Shown one piece after another: positions 6,446-12,817 of a stretch of DNA of 21,345 bases. The translations under genes were made by a program, and so were the position numbers. The DNA lies in IMG/VR virus record IMGVR_UViG_3300017940_000174, positions 1 to 21,345 of that record. One strand, given 5' to 3'. The DNA comes from a virus. The notes beneath the pieces were generated by a model that saw only the letters and a program-made list of their open reading frames with translations, searched no databases and had not been told where the DNA came from. Positions within the stretch are counted from its first letter, which is position 1. Every line of letters starts with the position of its first letter.

Positions 6446-8178
6446 GCGCTAATGTCGAAGCGTGGCTTGAACAAAATACAATCCGGTGTCCAATCGGCAG
6501 AGTGACGCAGGCTCAGTGCCGGCAGAATCGGGCGAGGCCGACCATAACGCAATGGGCGCATGGAGATGCTCACGGCCGTCCGGGAGAGATCACGCTGTTT
6601 CGGCCGAGGGAATGCGAAGCGTGCAGGGAGTGGAAAGAGCTTTTCGGGGGGGAGAAGCTTACCACAGAGACGCAGAGAGCTCAGAGGGCGCAGAGGAAGG
6701 ACAAAAGATTAAAAGCGCGGGGAGTCGCACTCCCCGCACCCCGCATTGTCGACGCGCGTGCGCTGGAAGGCGCACGCGGCCGAGACGCCGGCGCCAAGGG
6801 CGCGATAAAAGAGCCGGAAGTGAAACCTTTGCCTACGCCCGCAGACGCCGCCGTGCGCCCTCACAGGAGATCGGACGCGAACTTGAAACGTTTAACATCG
6901 GCCGCCAGTGTTAGCGCGAATCCGAACGAAGTGAGGGTTCAAGGCGGCGCTACCAGCACGACAAAAGAGCCGGAAGCCATTCTTGTTCCTGTTCCAGACA
7001 AGCGGGAGAAAGAGCCAAAGGATAAATGGGGAAAACCCATCAGGGAATGCCTCGAATGCCACGAGCATAGGGGGATCGTGGGCCGGGGGCTTTGCTCAAA
7101 GTGCTGGTGGCATCAACCGGACGTCAAGGCGAGGAGAGATCAAAAGCGCCGGAAGGATGAACCCGCTGGCGCCGCCGGCGTGGTCATCGATCAATCGCTT
7201 CCTGTTTATAACAAAAAAGGCCGGGCAATCCTTCCGTGCCCTCCTTTAGAAAAGGTAGCGCCTATCATCCCGGCGTCTTCTATCGACAAAAGAGACGGGA
7301 CCCAGACGGCGGCGATCATTCCCCCTCCCACGGCCGCAATCCTTGCGCCCGTGGTTCGGAAAAAAGGCCGAAAATATCCGGATTTTACCCCGGAGATGGA
7401 TGCGGAGATCCGTCGCGTCTATGAAACCGAAGTGGGGATGATTGCGCCGCAGAAAGGGCGCCCGGTCCGTGAATTGGCGGAAAAGTTCGGCTTGCCCCGC
7501 TGGAAGATAAGCAAAAGGGCGTTCAGATTAGGCGTAGTCCCCGTTTGCCATATCAAAAAAAAGGAGCCGGTTTGGGCGAAGGCCGAGCTGGCGCTTTTGA
7601 GGAAATATGCGGCGCTGACGGTGGAGCAAATACAGAGACGGCTCCGCACTGCCGGATACAGCCGGGGATTGAACGCCATCAAAATTAAAGTCTACAGGAT
7701 CGTCGGCCGCAAGCCCAGGGACGGCTATTCGTCGGGTTCCCTGGCCAAACGCTTCGGTATTGATTCGCACTACATTGAACGCCTGATTAAATCCGGGCTT
7801 CTCAAGGCTGAAAGGCGCGGAACAAACAGGACTCAAGAGCAGGGAGGCGACTGGTGGATCATCCAGGAAGCCGCCGTTCGCGATTTTATAATCAAAAACC
7901 CGGAGATGGTGGATTTCAGGAAAGTTGATGGTCCCTGGCTGGTGGACGTTGTGGCCGGAAATTCTATTCACCACGGAGACACAGAGAGCACAGAGAATGA
8001 ACCACTCAGCACTCAGTCCTCAGGGCTCAGTGCTCGCGCTTCGCGCGCGGGGGGGGGGCATTATCCGAAAAAAATCGCGAAATGCGAAGGATGCCGGCGA
8101 AGGATGAAGATCCAAGGCCGGGGATTATGCGGCCGATGTCTTTACCACATATTGAAGGCCGAGAGGGCGCAAGGATAG
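6442..8178 (+). CDS. Large DNA-binding protein with two zinc ribbons and in-frame repeats
   Basis: 578 residues, ATG 6442 overlapping the MuB-like stop. In order: an N-terminal Cys-containing domain (RCPIGRV to ECEACREWKEL, ~18-70); residues 74-119 encoded by composite repeat copy 2; residues 136-171 by the 108-bp palindrome; zinc ribbon 1 C203-x2-C206-x11-C218-x2-C221; a SANT/Myb-like and homeodomain-like region (DFTPEMDAEIRRVYETEVG, LAEKFGLPRWKISKRAFRLG, ~300-400); a MerR-like helix-turn-helix (SLAKRFGIDSHYIERLIKSG); residues 509-538 again repeat-encoded; and zinc ribbon 2 C548-x2-C551-x11-C563-x2-C566. Both ribbons have identical spacing and share GRGLCxxC. Function unknown, presumably DNA binding linked to transposition or regulation. 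It could be two or three ancestral genes joined where repeats removed the stops. Confidence 0.75.
   Translation: MSANVEAWLEQNTIRCPIGRVTQAQCRQNRARPTITQWAHGDAHGRPGEITLFRPRECEACREWKELFGGEKLTTETQRAQRAQRKDKRLKARGVALPAPRIVDARALEGARGRDAGAKGAIKEPEVKPLPTPADAAVRPHRRSDANLKRLTSAASVSANPNEVRVQGGATSTTKEPEAILVPVPDKREKEPKDKWGKPIRECLECHEHRGIVGRGLCSKCWWHQPDVKARRDQKRRKDEPAGAAGVVIDQSLPVYNKKGRAILPCPPLEKVAPIIPASSIDKRDGTQTAAIIPPPTAAILAPVVRKKGRKYPDFTPEMDAEIRRVYETEVGMIAPQKGRPVRELAEKFGLPRWKISKRAFRLGVVPVCHIKKKEPVWAKAELALLRKYAALTVEQIQRRLRTAGYSRGLNAIKIKVYRIVGRKPRDGYSSGSLAKRFGIDSHYIERLIKSGLLKAERRGTNRTQEQGGDWWIIQEAAVRDFIIKNPEMVDFRKVDGPWLVDVVAGNSIHHGDTESTENEPLSTQSSGLSARASRAGGGHYPKKIAKCEGCRRRMKIQGRGLCGRCLYHILKAERAQG
6660..6796 (+). 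repeat. Composite element: 9-bp array plus GC-rich multi-hairpin, copy 2, in frame
   Basis: Four 9-bp units (CCACAGAGA, CGCAGAGAG, CTCAGAGGG, CGCAGAGGA), linker, hairpin 1 GGGGAGT (6719-6725) / ACTCCCC (6729-6735), CACCCCGC, hairpin 2 CGCGTGCGC (6755-6763) / GCGCACGCG (6770-6778), then GGCCG...GCCGGCG. Relative to copy 1, the closing pair of hairpin 1 changed from C:G to T:A on both sides, a compensatory change. Encodes protein without interruption. Confidence 0.85.
6847..6954 (+). repeat. 108-bp nested palindrome, copy 1, in frame
   Basis: Nested complementary blocks: GCCGCC (start) with GGCGGC; CCCTCAC (6858-6864) with GTGAGGG (6931-6937); TCGGA (6871-6875) with TCCGA (6921-6925); CGCG (6876-6879) with CGCG (6915-6918). 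By eye, 101 of 108 bases match the copy at 11107-11214, with no gaps. Encodes part of the large DNA-binding protein. Confidence 0.9.
7966..8055 (+). repeat. 9-bp array joined to 7-bp array (CTCAG type), in frame
   Basis: Three 9-bp units (CCACGGAGA, CACAGAGAG, CACAGAGAA; to 7997), then four 7-bp units CACTCAG, CACTCAG, TCCTCAG, GGCTCAG (8003-8030), then a GCGCTTCGCGCGCGGGG tract. All are translated through, just ahead of zinc ribbon 2. Confidence 0.85.
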
Positions 8179-8181
8179 ACG

Positions 8182-8391
8182 ATGGGCGCGATTAAATCAT
8201 GGATCAGACGGAAATTGGCAATCAGGCCTCGGAATAAGCGCTGCGTCGAATGCACCTGGTTCAAGTTATGGCAGCCGAACAGGATGCCCTATGAAGGGGC
8301 CGGAAGCTGCAGATGTAATAAAAAAGGGTTGAGGCCGGCTGGATTGATTGCGGCTTATGACAAGGCTTGTCCATGCTTTGAGGAGTTTTAA
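8182..8391 (+). CDS. Small Cys-rich (zinc-binding-like) protein
   Basis: 69 residues, ATG 8182 with AAGGA 6 bases ahead, three bases after the previous stop. A basic N-terminus (IKSWIRRKLAIRPRNKR) is followed by CVECTWF (C21, C24), GSCRC (C43, C45) and KACPCFEEF (C63, C65). The layout C-x2-C-x2-aromatic, a mid Cys and a terminal Cys plus Phe recurs in at least four other small proteins of this prophage (8996, 10747, 11226, 16584). Probably a metal-stabilised small fold. No family name or function can be given. Confidence 0.65.
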   Translation: MGAIKSWIRRKLAIRPRNKRCVECTWFKLWQPNRMPYEGAGSCRCNKKGLRPAGLIAAYDKACPCFEEF

Positions 8392-8393
8392 AT

Positions 8394-8954
8394 ATGAGGA
8401 AGCATCTTATTGCCCTTTTTGCTGTCTTGTTGTTGGCCGGCGCGGCTGCGGCCGCAGAAGTGCATGAACCGGCGCTTGCGCCCGGAGCGTGTCCCTTATG
8501 CGCGCCTATCGAAGTATTCTTCAGCCCTAATGGCGGGATCACAAGCGTGATAGTCCGCGAGATCGGCAATGCCAAATTCAGCATTCACGTCCAGGCGTAC
8601 GGTTTTACGAGCGCGCCGATCGCCGGGGCGCTTGCGGCCGCATCCGCCAGGGGAGTCCAGGTCCACATCATCCTGGATAGGTCCAATATGACGAACAGGT
8701 ATAGCGCAGCGGATTATTTCAGAAATCACGGGATCACGCCGCTGATCGACAGCATGCACGCCATCGCCCACAACAAGATCATGATCTTCGACGGCCAGAC
8801 GGTGCTGACCGGTTCTTTCAACTTCACCCAGGCCGCCGAACATTCCAACGCCGAAAATATCGTCATCCTCCGGGACAAGGGCATTGCGGCCAAATATCTG
8901 GCTAACTGGACCATGCATGCCGGTCATTCGGTCCCTTATGCGGGGAGGGAATAG
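8394..8954 (+). CDS. Secreted PLD-superfamily nuclease (Nuc-like)
   Basis: 186 residues, ATG 8394 with AGGAG 8 bases upstream. Residues 1-21 are a signal peptide (basic MRKH, hydrophobic LIALFAVLLLAGAAAA, cleavage near AAA-EV), so export to the periplasm is expected. One HKD motif is present: H126-N-K128-x4-D133, followed by GSFNFT (140-145), as in the single-domain plasmid nuclease Nuc, which dimerises to form one active site. Length and layout fit that group well. Known members are sugar-nonspecific endonucleases; others are phospholipases. A periplasmic nuclease carried by a prophage could degrade incoming or host DNA or salvage nucleotides; this is inference. Its neighbours are unrelated small ORFs and thyX. 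Confidence 0.9.
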   Translation: MRKHLIALFAVLLLAGAAAAAEVHEPALAPGACPLCAPIEVFFSPNGGITSVIVREIGNAKFSIHVQAYGFTSAPIAGALAAASARGVQVHIILDRSNMTNRYSAADYFRNHGITPLIDSMHAIAHNKIMIFDGQTVLTGSFNFTQAAEHSNAENIVILRDKGIAAKYLANWTMHAGHSVPYAGRE

Positions 8955-8963
8955 CGTTAAAAA

Positions 8964-8993
8964 TCCACCACAGAGACACAGAGGCCACATAGG
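8964..8993 (+). repeat. 9-bp period array, intergenic
   Basis: Units CCACAGAGA, CACAGAGGC, CACATAGGA. The last unit supplies the AGGA just before the next ATG (8996). Confidence 0.8.
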
Positions 8994-8995
8994 AA

Positions 8996-9250
8996 ATGCG
9001 AATCGATGTCGAAATAGTGAAAAGATCAAGGGCCATAATAAAAGAAAACCCGATGCTCAGACTCGGGCGGTGTCCGGTCGAGGGCGAGACATGCAAAATG
9101 TGCAAATTCCTTATCGGGGATGCCGGTATTTGCCCCGAGCCGGAATGCGAGCTGCGCGGCAAGAAGGCGCATGATCCGAACTGGGCTGCTTGCGCGAAGT
9201 TTATAACATGGAAAAAATGGAGAGAACAGCGAATGGAGGTCAAAATATGA
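8996..9250 (+). CDS. Small Cys-rich (zinc-binding-like) protein
   Basis: 84 residues from ATG 8996; the Shine-Dalgarno (AGGA in the repeat) is very close, so an internal start at 9053 (MLRLGRCPVEG) is possible. Cysteines: ETCKMCKFL (C33, C36), GICPEPEC (C46, C51), and ACAKF (C66), then an aromatic-basic tail (ITWKKWREQR). It fits the C-x2-C ... C ... C-x2-F layout shared with several neighbours. Its stop overlaps the thyX start (ATGA at 9247-9250). Function unknown. Confidence 0.6.
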   Translation: MRIDVEIVKRSRAIIKENPMLRLGRCPVEGETCKMCKFLIGDAGICPEPECELRGKKAHDPNWAACAKFITWKKWREQRMEVKI

Positions 9251-9927
9251 AATTGATCCGGCAATATTGGGAGTTCGAAGAAATGGTGGATGGCGCGGAG
9301 ATACTTAAGAAGATCGAACGCGCCGGCCGCACCTGCTACAAAAGCGAGGACAAAATAACTGACGATTCGGCCACGCGATTCTGTTTAAATATGCTCAAAA
9401 GCGGCCATCATTCCGTTATCGGACATCATAACATAACAGTCAGAATAATCACCAACCGTGGCGTGACGCACGAGATCGTCAGGCACAGGCTCGTATCTTA
9501 TAGTCAAGAATCAACCCGCTATTGCAATTATGGCGGGGATGATCTGGTCTTTATCCTCCCGGTATGGATGGACAATTATCCTGTGCCCTTAAACCAATCG
9601 ATCAGTTTTCTTGAAGGGCCAGTCCATCTAACGGCCGAGGAATCTTTTCTCTATAGTCTCCACTTATCTGAAATCTATTACAAATATCTTTTGAAGGAAA
9701 GCTGGCAACCTCAGCAGGCGAGAGAAGTACTCCCGAATGCCTTGAAGACCGAACTTGTCATGACGGCGAATATCCGGGAGTGGCGGCACTTCTTCTCTCT
9801 TCGATGCTCCAGCGCCGCTCATCCACAGATGCGGGACCTGGCCAAAAGTATGCTTACCGGATTCTACCAAGCCATTCCGGCAATGTTCGATGATTTATAC
9901 GGGAAGCATATTGTCGGGGGTGAATAG
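9247..9927 (+). CDS. thyX: Flavin-dependent thymidylate synthase ThyX
   Basis: 226 residues. ATG 9247 was chosen because GGAGG (9235-9239) precedes it and it overlaps the previous stop; a longer frame from 9190 would add residues that overlap the upstream gene. It converts dUMP to dTMP using methylenetetrahydrofolate, NAD(P)H and FAD. The signature is intact: RHRLVSYSQESTRY (79-92), matching RHRxxSxxxxSxR(Y), with S89 and R91 in the active-site loop. Also family-typical are the N-terminal ERAGRTCYKS, KSGHHSVIGH and the C-terminal REWRHFFSLRCSSAAHPQMR. Full length. Phage copies of thyX usually boost dTTP supply during replication; it is unusual in Mu-like phages. Confidence 0.95.
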   Translation: MKLIRQYWEFEEMVDGAEILKKIERAGRTCYKSEDKITDDSATRFCLNMLKSGHHSVIGHHNITVRIITNRGVTHEIVRHRLVSYSQESTRYCNYGGDDLVFILPVWMDNYPVPLNQSISFLEGPVHLTAEESFLYSLHLSEIYYKYLLKESWQPQQAREVLPNALKTELVMTANIREWRHFFSLRCSSAAHPQMRDLAKSMLTGFYQAIPAMFDDLYGKHIVGGE

Positions 9928-9929
9928 CG

Positions 9930-10481
9930 ATGAGCAAAGTGAATGGCCTATTCGGTACTTACGAAGTGAAGCGGCTGGTGACCAGCGCCCAAGTCGGCAA
10001 ATGGTGCAGGCTGTCGTATCCCGGTCATAAGCGCGGATGCCCGAACTATGGCAGGCCGAACTGTCCGCCGGGCGCTGGCAGCATTGTCGACGTGATCGAT
10101 ACCACGCAACCCATGTACCTGGTTTCCGCCATGTTCAACCTCAAATATCACGCGGAGTTGATGAAGATCAGGCACTCCGGCTGGTCGGACCGGCAATGCC
10201 GCAATGTTTTGTATTGGCAGCAAATAGTGAGGGCAGACTTGAGGCGCGCCGTGAAAGCCGCAATGGGATTTTTGGGCTGCGATGTTGTCACATATTGCCC
10301 GGAAGGGTTCGGCGTAAATGTCTTTGTGACCGCCAGGGCGGCCGGGCTCAAGCTCGATAAAACCAGGCGCATATGGATCGATCATCATGTGGCGTTGATT
10401 GGGACTTCGATCGCCGCAGAGGCGCAGAGAACAGGGAAAGAGATCGGGGAGCAATATGGGGAAAGTGCATCAACTTTGTAA
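9930..10481 (+). CDS. Putative metal-binding protein, DUF2284-like, with repeat-derived tail
   Basis: 183 residues, ATG 9930 with GGGGGTGA upstream, two bases after thyX. A Cys cluster near the N-terminus (WCRLSYPGHKRGCPNYGRPN then CPPG; C26, C37, C45) resembles the 'CPNYGR...CPP' signature of DUF2284-type predicted metal-binding proteins. More Cys occur at FLGCDVVTYCPEG. A basic helix (QQIVRADLRRAVKAAMGF) lies between. Residues ~161-170 (AAEAQRTGKE) are encoded by a 9-bp repeat array, so the original C-terminus appears to have been replaced or extended. It overlaps the next gene by 26 bases. Enzymatic role unknown; family call is tentative. Confidence 0.6.
   Translation: MSKVNGLFGTYEVKRLVTSAQVGKWCRLSYPGHKRGCPNYGRPNCPPGAGSIVDVIDTTQPMYLVSAMFNLKYHAELMKIRHSGWSDRQCRNVLYWQQIVRADLRRAVKAAMGFLGCDVVTYCPEGFGVNVFVTARAAGLKLDKTRRIWIDHHVALIGTSIAAEAQRTGKEIGEQYGESASTL
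10412..10440 (+). repeat. 9-bp period array at C-terminus of 9930 gene
   Basis: Units CCGCAGAGG, CGCAGAGAA, CAGGGAAAG (27 bp). In frame; the following GGGGAG serves as ribosome binding site for the gene at 10456. Confidence 0.7.
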
Positions 10482-10746
10482 TCAAGAAGGATGCACGCGG
10501 GATGGCAGCGTCGAATGCACTGAGCCATGTGGCCCTGGCGAAGAAGAGAGAATCAGCCATTATTGTCCGGAGCACTGCACTGACAATGGTTTCTGTTGGT
10601 ATTGCGGGCGATTCTGGGCCGGCGTGAATGCCTTCGACTTTAATCCGGCAGGGTTGTGTCCAGATTGCAAGGATGAGGTCTCTTGTGATTTGGCCGAAGA
10701 TTTTGAGGATGAATGGGGACCTGATTTTTTCGAGGATTATTCATAG
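10456..10746 (+). CDS. Cys-rich multi-zinc-ribbon protein
   Basis: 96 residues from ATG 10456 (GGGGAG 6 bases ahead); it overlaps the previous gene. The many cysteines are in pairs: LCNQEGC, ECTEPC, YCPEHC, FCWYC and LCPDC, with GRFWAGVNAFDFNPAGLCPDC (split here at residue 20) strongly resembling a ribbon seen in many phage and bacterial hypothetical proteins ('FCW.CG.FWAG...FDF...GLC..C'). The tail is strongly acidic (DLAEDFEDEWGPDFFEDYS). It probably binds two or more zinc ions; the acidic tail suggests DNA mimicry or protein binding, which is speculative. The next ATG follows its stop directly. Confidence 0.7.
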   Translation: MGKVHQLCNQEGCTRDGSVECTEPCGPGEEERISHYCPEHCTDNGFCWYCGRFWAGVNAFDFNPAGLCPDCKDEVSCDLAEDFEDEWGPDFFEDYS

Positions 10747-11229
10747 ATGGAACGAATAATTAGCCCACATCTGATGCGGCGTCGAGCTGGAAGAGGACCG
10801 CACGGAAAGGTCTGTGCGGAGTGCATCTCTTATGAGGAAGATGATGCGGAATATGAAGGGCTTTGCATTCATCAGGAGCGGCCGTTCAATCGTTTTTATG
10901 TAGAGCGTTTATTCCCGGCCTGCGGCCTTTTCAGATCAGAATGGCAATATGAGCGCGAACTACTCGAGGCCCAGGGGCAATTGAGGCTCGGTATGTGTAG
11001 CCGCGTGAAAAAGGAAAGGCATTTTTATGATTTGCCTCCGGGGGCGGAGATGGCCGACCAGGACTGGACAACTCCCGGATTTTGGCCGAGGACGCAAGGA
11101 TCTTCCGCCGCCGTGCGCCCTCAAAAAGGATCGGACGCGAACTTGAATCGTTTAACGTCGGCCGCAAGTGTTAGCGCGAATCCGAACGAAGTGAGGGTTC
11201 AAGGCGGCGCTACCGGTGAGAATTTATGA
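10747..11229 (+). CDS. Small Cys-rich protein with repeat-encoded C-terminus
   Basis: 160 residues, ATG 10747 immediately after the upstream stop. The first ~95 residues are the native part: VCAECISY (C23, C26), GLC (C40) and FPACGLFRSEW (C59), again the C-x2-C-x2-aromatic ... C ... C-x2-F layout. It continues with an acidic/aromatic stretch to TTPGFWPRTQG. Residues 121-156 are encoded by the 108-bp nested palindrome (SAASVSANPNEVRVQGGA), the same peptide as in the 6442 protein. The stop (TGA 11227-11229) lies beyond the repeat and overlaps the next start. Function unknown. The original stop was probably displaced by the element. Confidence 0.6.
   Translation: MERIISPHLMRRRAGRGPHGKVCAECISYEEDDAEYEGLCIHQERPFNRFYVERLFPACGLFRSEWQYERELLEAQGQLRLGMCSRVKKERHFYDLPPGAEMADQDWTTPGFWPRTQGSSAAVRPQKGSDANLNRLTSAASVSANPNEVRVQGGATGENL
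11107..11214 (+). repeat. 108-bp nested palindrome, copy 2, in frame
   Basis: Same length as 6847-6954 with seven substitutions by eye, four of them clustered in the internal loop next to the CCCTCA stem. The right end GGCGGCGCTACC is followed at once by GGTGAG, which can act as ribosome binding site for the gene at 11226. Confidence 0.9.
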
Positions 11230-11891
11230 AGCTTGTCTGCCCCGGATGCGGGGGAACATACAGCCTGGAAGGATGGGAAAACGATGCGGCAGTGCGGCAG
11301 TTCAGCGCCGTGATGTCCGGGCTGCCTCATCATGTTCAGCATCATGCGGCGAACTATCTGGGGCTATTCAGGATCGGCACGCGGGGATTGTCGTGGAAGC
11401 GGGCGCTGCGGATACTCCAGGAGCTAAAAGACCTGGTTGCTGCCGGTTCTGTCCATTGGGAGGGCGGGGAAACCCGGCCGGCGCCTCCGGAGCTGTGGGC
11501 CGAAGTGATGTTGGAAATGTGCGAGAAGGGCAAAAGGGAGCTGGAGAACCACAACTATCTGAGAAAGGTAGTGTGGACGAAGGCGCGCGGAATCGCAGCG
11601 CAGGCAGAGAGAGAGCAGGTTCACGCGAAGCCGCGAAGCCGCGAAGAGGATACGGTAGCGCAGCCTTCCACGGCTGCGCATAAACCAACCCGAAGAGGTT
11701 GTTTTACGTGTGAATCATTCCGGCCACCGAGAGGATGTGAAGTAAAAAGCAGCCCGACTTCTGGGAATCAAATGTTGGGTTGCGGGCAATGGAAGGAAAA
11801 GGCTGCGGCGCGAGCCGTTGGAAATTTGATGGGCGAAATCCTGGGAGTGGCATTGGTCCACCACGAAGGACACGAAGAAGAGGAAGAGTAA
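11226..11891 (+). CDS. Zinc-ribbon phage protein with C-terminal Cys motif and three repeat insertions
   Basis: 221 residues, ATG 11226 overlapping the upstream stop. The N-terminal ribbon (KLVCPGCGGTYSLEGWEND) and a helical domain (LPHHVQHHAANYLGLFR, RGLSWKRALRILQELKDLVA) belong to a phage family I recognise by pattern but cannot name. After residue 131 the sequence alternates between repeats and native parts: an 8-bp array (132-141), a short palindrome (143-152), a Cys motif GCFTCESF...C171...C186-GQW, and a 9-bp array that forms the last residues (VHHEGHEEEEE). Each repeat keeps the frame. The Cys motif matches four other small genes here, so it may once have been a separate gene joined by repeat insertion. 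Confidence 0.65.
   Translation: MKLVCPGCGGTYSLEGWENDAAVRQFSAVMSGLPHHVQHHAANYLGLFRIGTRGLSWKRALRILQELKDLVAAGSVHWEGGETRPAPPELWAEVMLEMCEKGKRELENHNYLRKVVWTKARGIAAQAEREQVHAKPRSREEDTVAQPSTAAHKPTRRGCFTCESFRPPRGCEVKSSPTSGNQMLGCGQWKEKAAARAVGNLMGEILGVALVHHEGHEEEEE
11620..11679 (+). repeat. 8-bp array followed by short 25-bp palindrome, in frame
   Basis: TTCACGCGAAGC plus CGCGAAGC units (11620-11648), then GGTAGCGCAGCC-TTCCAC-GGCTGCGC (11654-11679) with an 8-bp stem. Encodes HAKPRSREEDTVAQPSTAA. Confidence 0.85.
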
Positions 11892-11957
11892 AAAATGAAG
11901 ATATCTTTTTCTTCGTGAGCTTCGTGGCCTTCGTGGTGAAAAAGCTTTTCAAAGGAG
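11857..11957 (+). repeat. Inverted pair of 9-bp arrays with portable ribosome binding site
   Basis: Left arm CACCACGAAGGACACGAAG (to 11886), spacer of about 24 bases, right arm CTTCGTGAGC...TTCGTGGTG (11911-11938). About 18 of 19 outer bases pair, enough for a strong hairpin. The right arm runs into AGCTTTTCAAAGGAGC, the Shine-Dalgarno of the next gene. The left arm contains the 3' end of the previous gene. Confidence 0.85.
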
Positions 11958-11963
11958 CGGACA

Positions 11964-12668
11964 ATGGAAATCGGATCTCTTAAAAGCGCCCGGGCGGCGC
12001 TGGATGGAAACAGGCTCGATGACAACGAACGGCTGATACTGGCTGCGCTGGTACAGGCTGGATACGACGAAAGTGGAAAACCCCTCGGGCACGCGGGAAG
12101 GCTATCGTCCAATGCCCTGGCGCAGATCATCTATCCGACGATCTGGGAATCGGAAACGCCGAACTGGAATGAAGAGCGCACGCGGATCGAATCCTGCAAA
12201 CGGCAGGTGCGGGAGACCATAAACAGCCTCATTATAACGCACGGCATATCAATCTGCTGCATGGCCGGAAACGGCGGCGGATACTGGCTGCCGGCGAGCA
12301 AGGAAGACGTCGAAGGTAATTACAGGGCGTTTCACCGGCGCGCAATGACGGGCCTGGTCAAAGCCGCGCGGGGCCGCAAAGCCGCTTATGCCGACGCAAT
12401 GGTGCAACTCAGTCTTGGGTTTGAAGGCGAGGCAAAGATGCACCGCGATATCGCCGATGTTCCGGGACCCGGCGAGGACGGTCCTCCGGCATGGGTGGCG
12501 GTCGTGACCGGGCTCCTTCAGCAGGTAAAAGGAGACCCGGCCAAATATGCGGCCGAGATCAAGCGGATCCAGGAGGAGTTCGGCGATATTTTTGTGCGCC
12601 GGGACCAGGTGGCGAAGATCAAGCAGCTTTCGAGTGAATTGAGCCGGGTGCTGGAGGGGCTGCAGTAG
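11964..12668 (+). CDS. Winged-helix-like phage protein
   Basis: 234 residues, ATG 11964 with AAAGGAGC from the repeat module. The N-terminal half looks like a winged helix: DDNERLILAALVQAGYDESG, a LSSNALAQIIYP helix, a basic helix RIESCKRQVRETINSLIITH, and a GNGGGYWLPASKEDVE wing/strand. The C-terminal half (FGDIFVRRDQVAKIKQLSSE, then LSRVLEGLQ) is helical and may oligomerise. DNA-binding role inferred; it might be a replication or late-control factor. I do not recognise a named family. Repeat modules flank both ends, so the gene sits as a cassette. Confidence 0.65.
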   Translation: MEIGSLKSARAALDGNRLDDNERLILAALVQAGYDESGKPLGHAGRLSSNALAQIIYPTIWESETPNWNEERTRIESCKRQVRETINSLIITHGISICCMAGNGGGYWLPASKEDVEGNYRAFHRRAMTGLVKAARGRKAAYADAMVQLSLGFEGEAKMHRDIADVPGPGEDGPPAWVAVVTGLLQQVKGDPAKYAAEIKRIQEEFGDIFVRRDQVAKIKQLSSELSRVLEGLQ

Positions 12669-12672
12669 GGCC

Positions 12673-12807
12673 TTCACCACGAAGGACATAAAGGACACGA
12701 AGAATGACTAAGCATTTAAGGCAGACAGATCCGGGAGCTTTTTCTCGAAAAGATATCTTCGTGCTCTCTGTGCTCTTCGTGGTGAGACATTTTTAAGTTT
12801 TTAAGGA
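12673..12807 (+). repeat. Inverted pair of 9-bp arrays with ribosome binding site
   Basis: Left arm TTCACCACGAAGGACATAAA and onward (12673-12704), four bases after the stop; right arm CTTCGTGCTC...TTCGTGGTGA (12757-12785). It then reads TTTTTAAGTTTTTAAGGAGC, the ribosome binding site of the gene at 12818. No other signal in this 149-base gap. Confidence 0.85.
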
Positions 12808-12817
12808 GCGATAGGCG

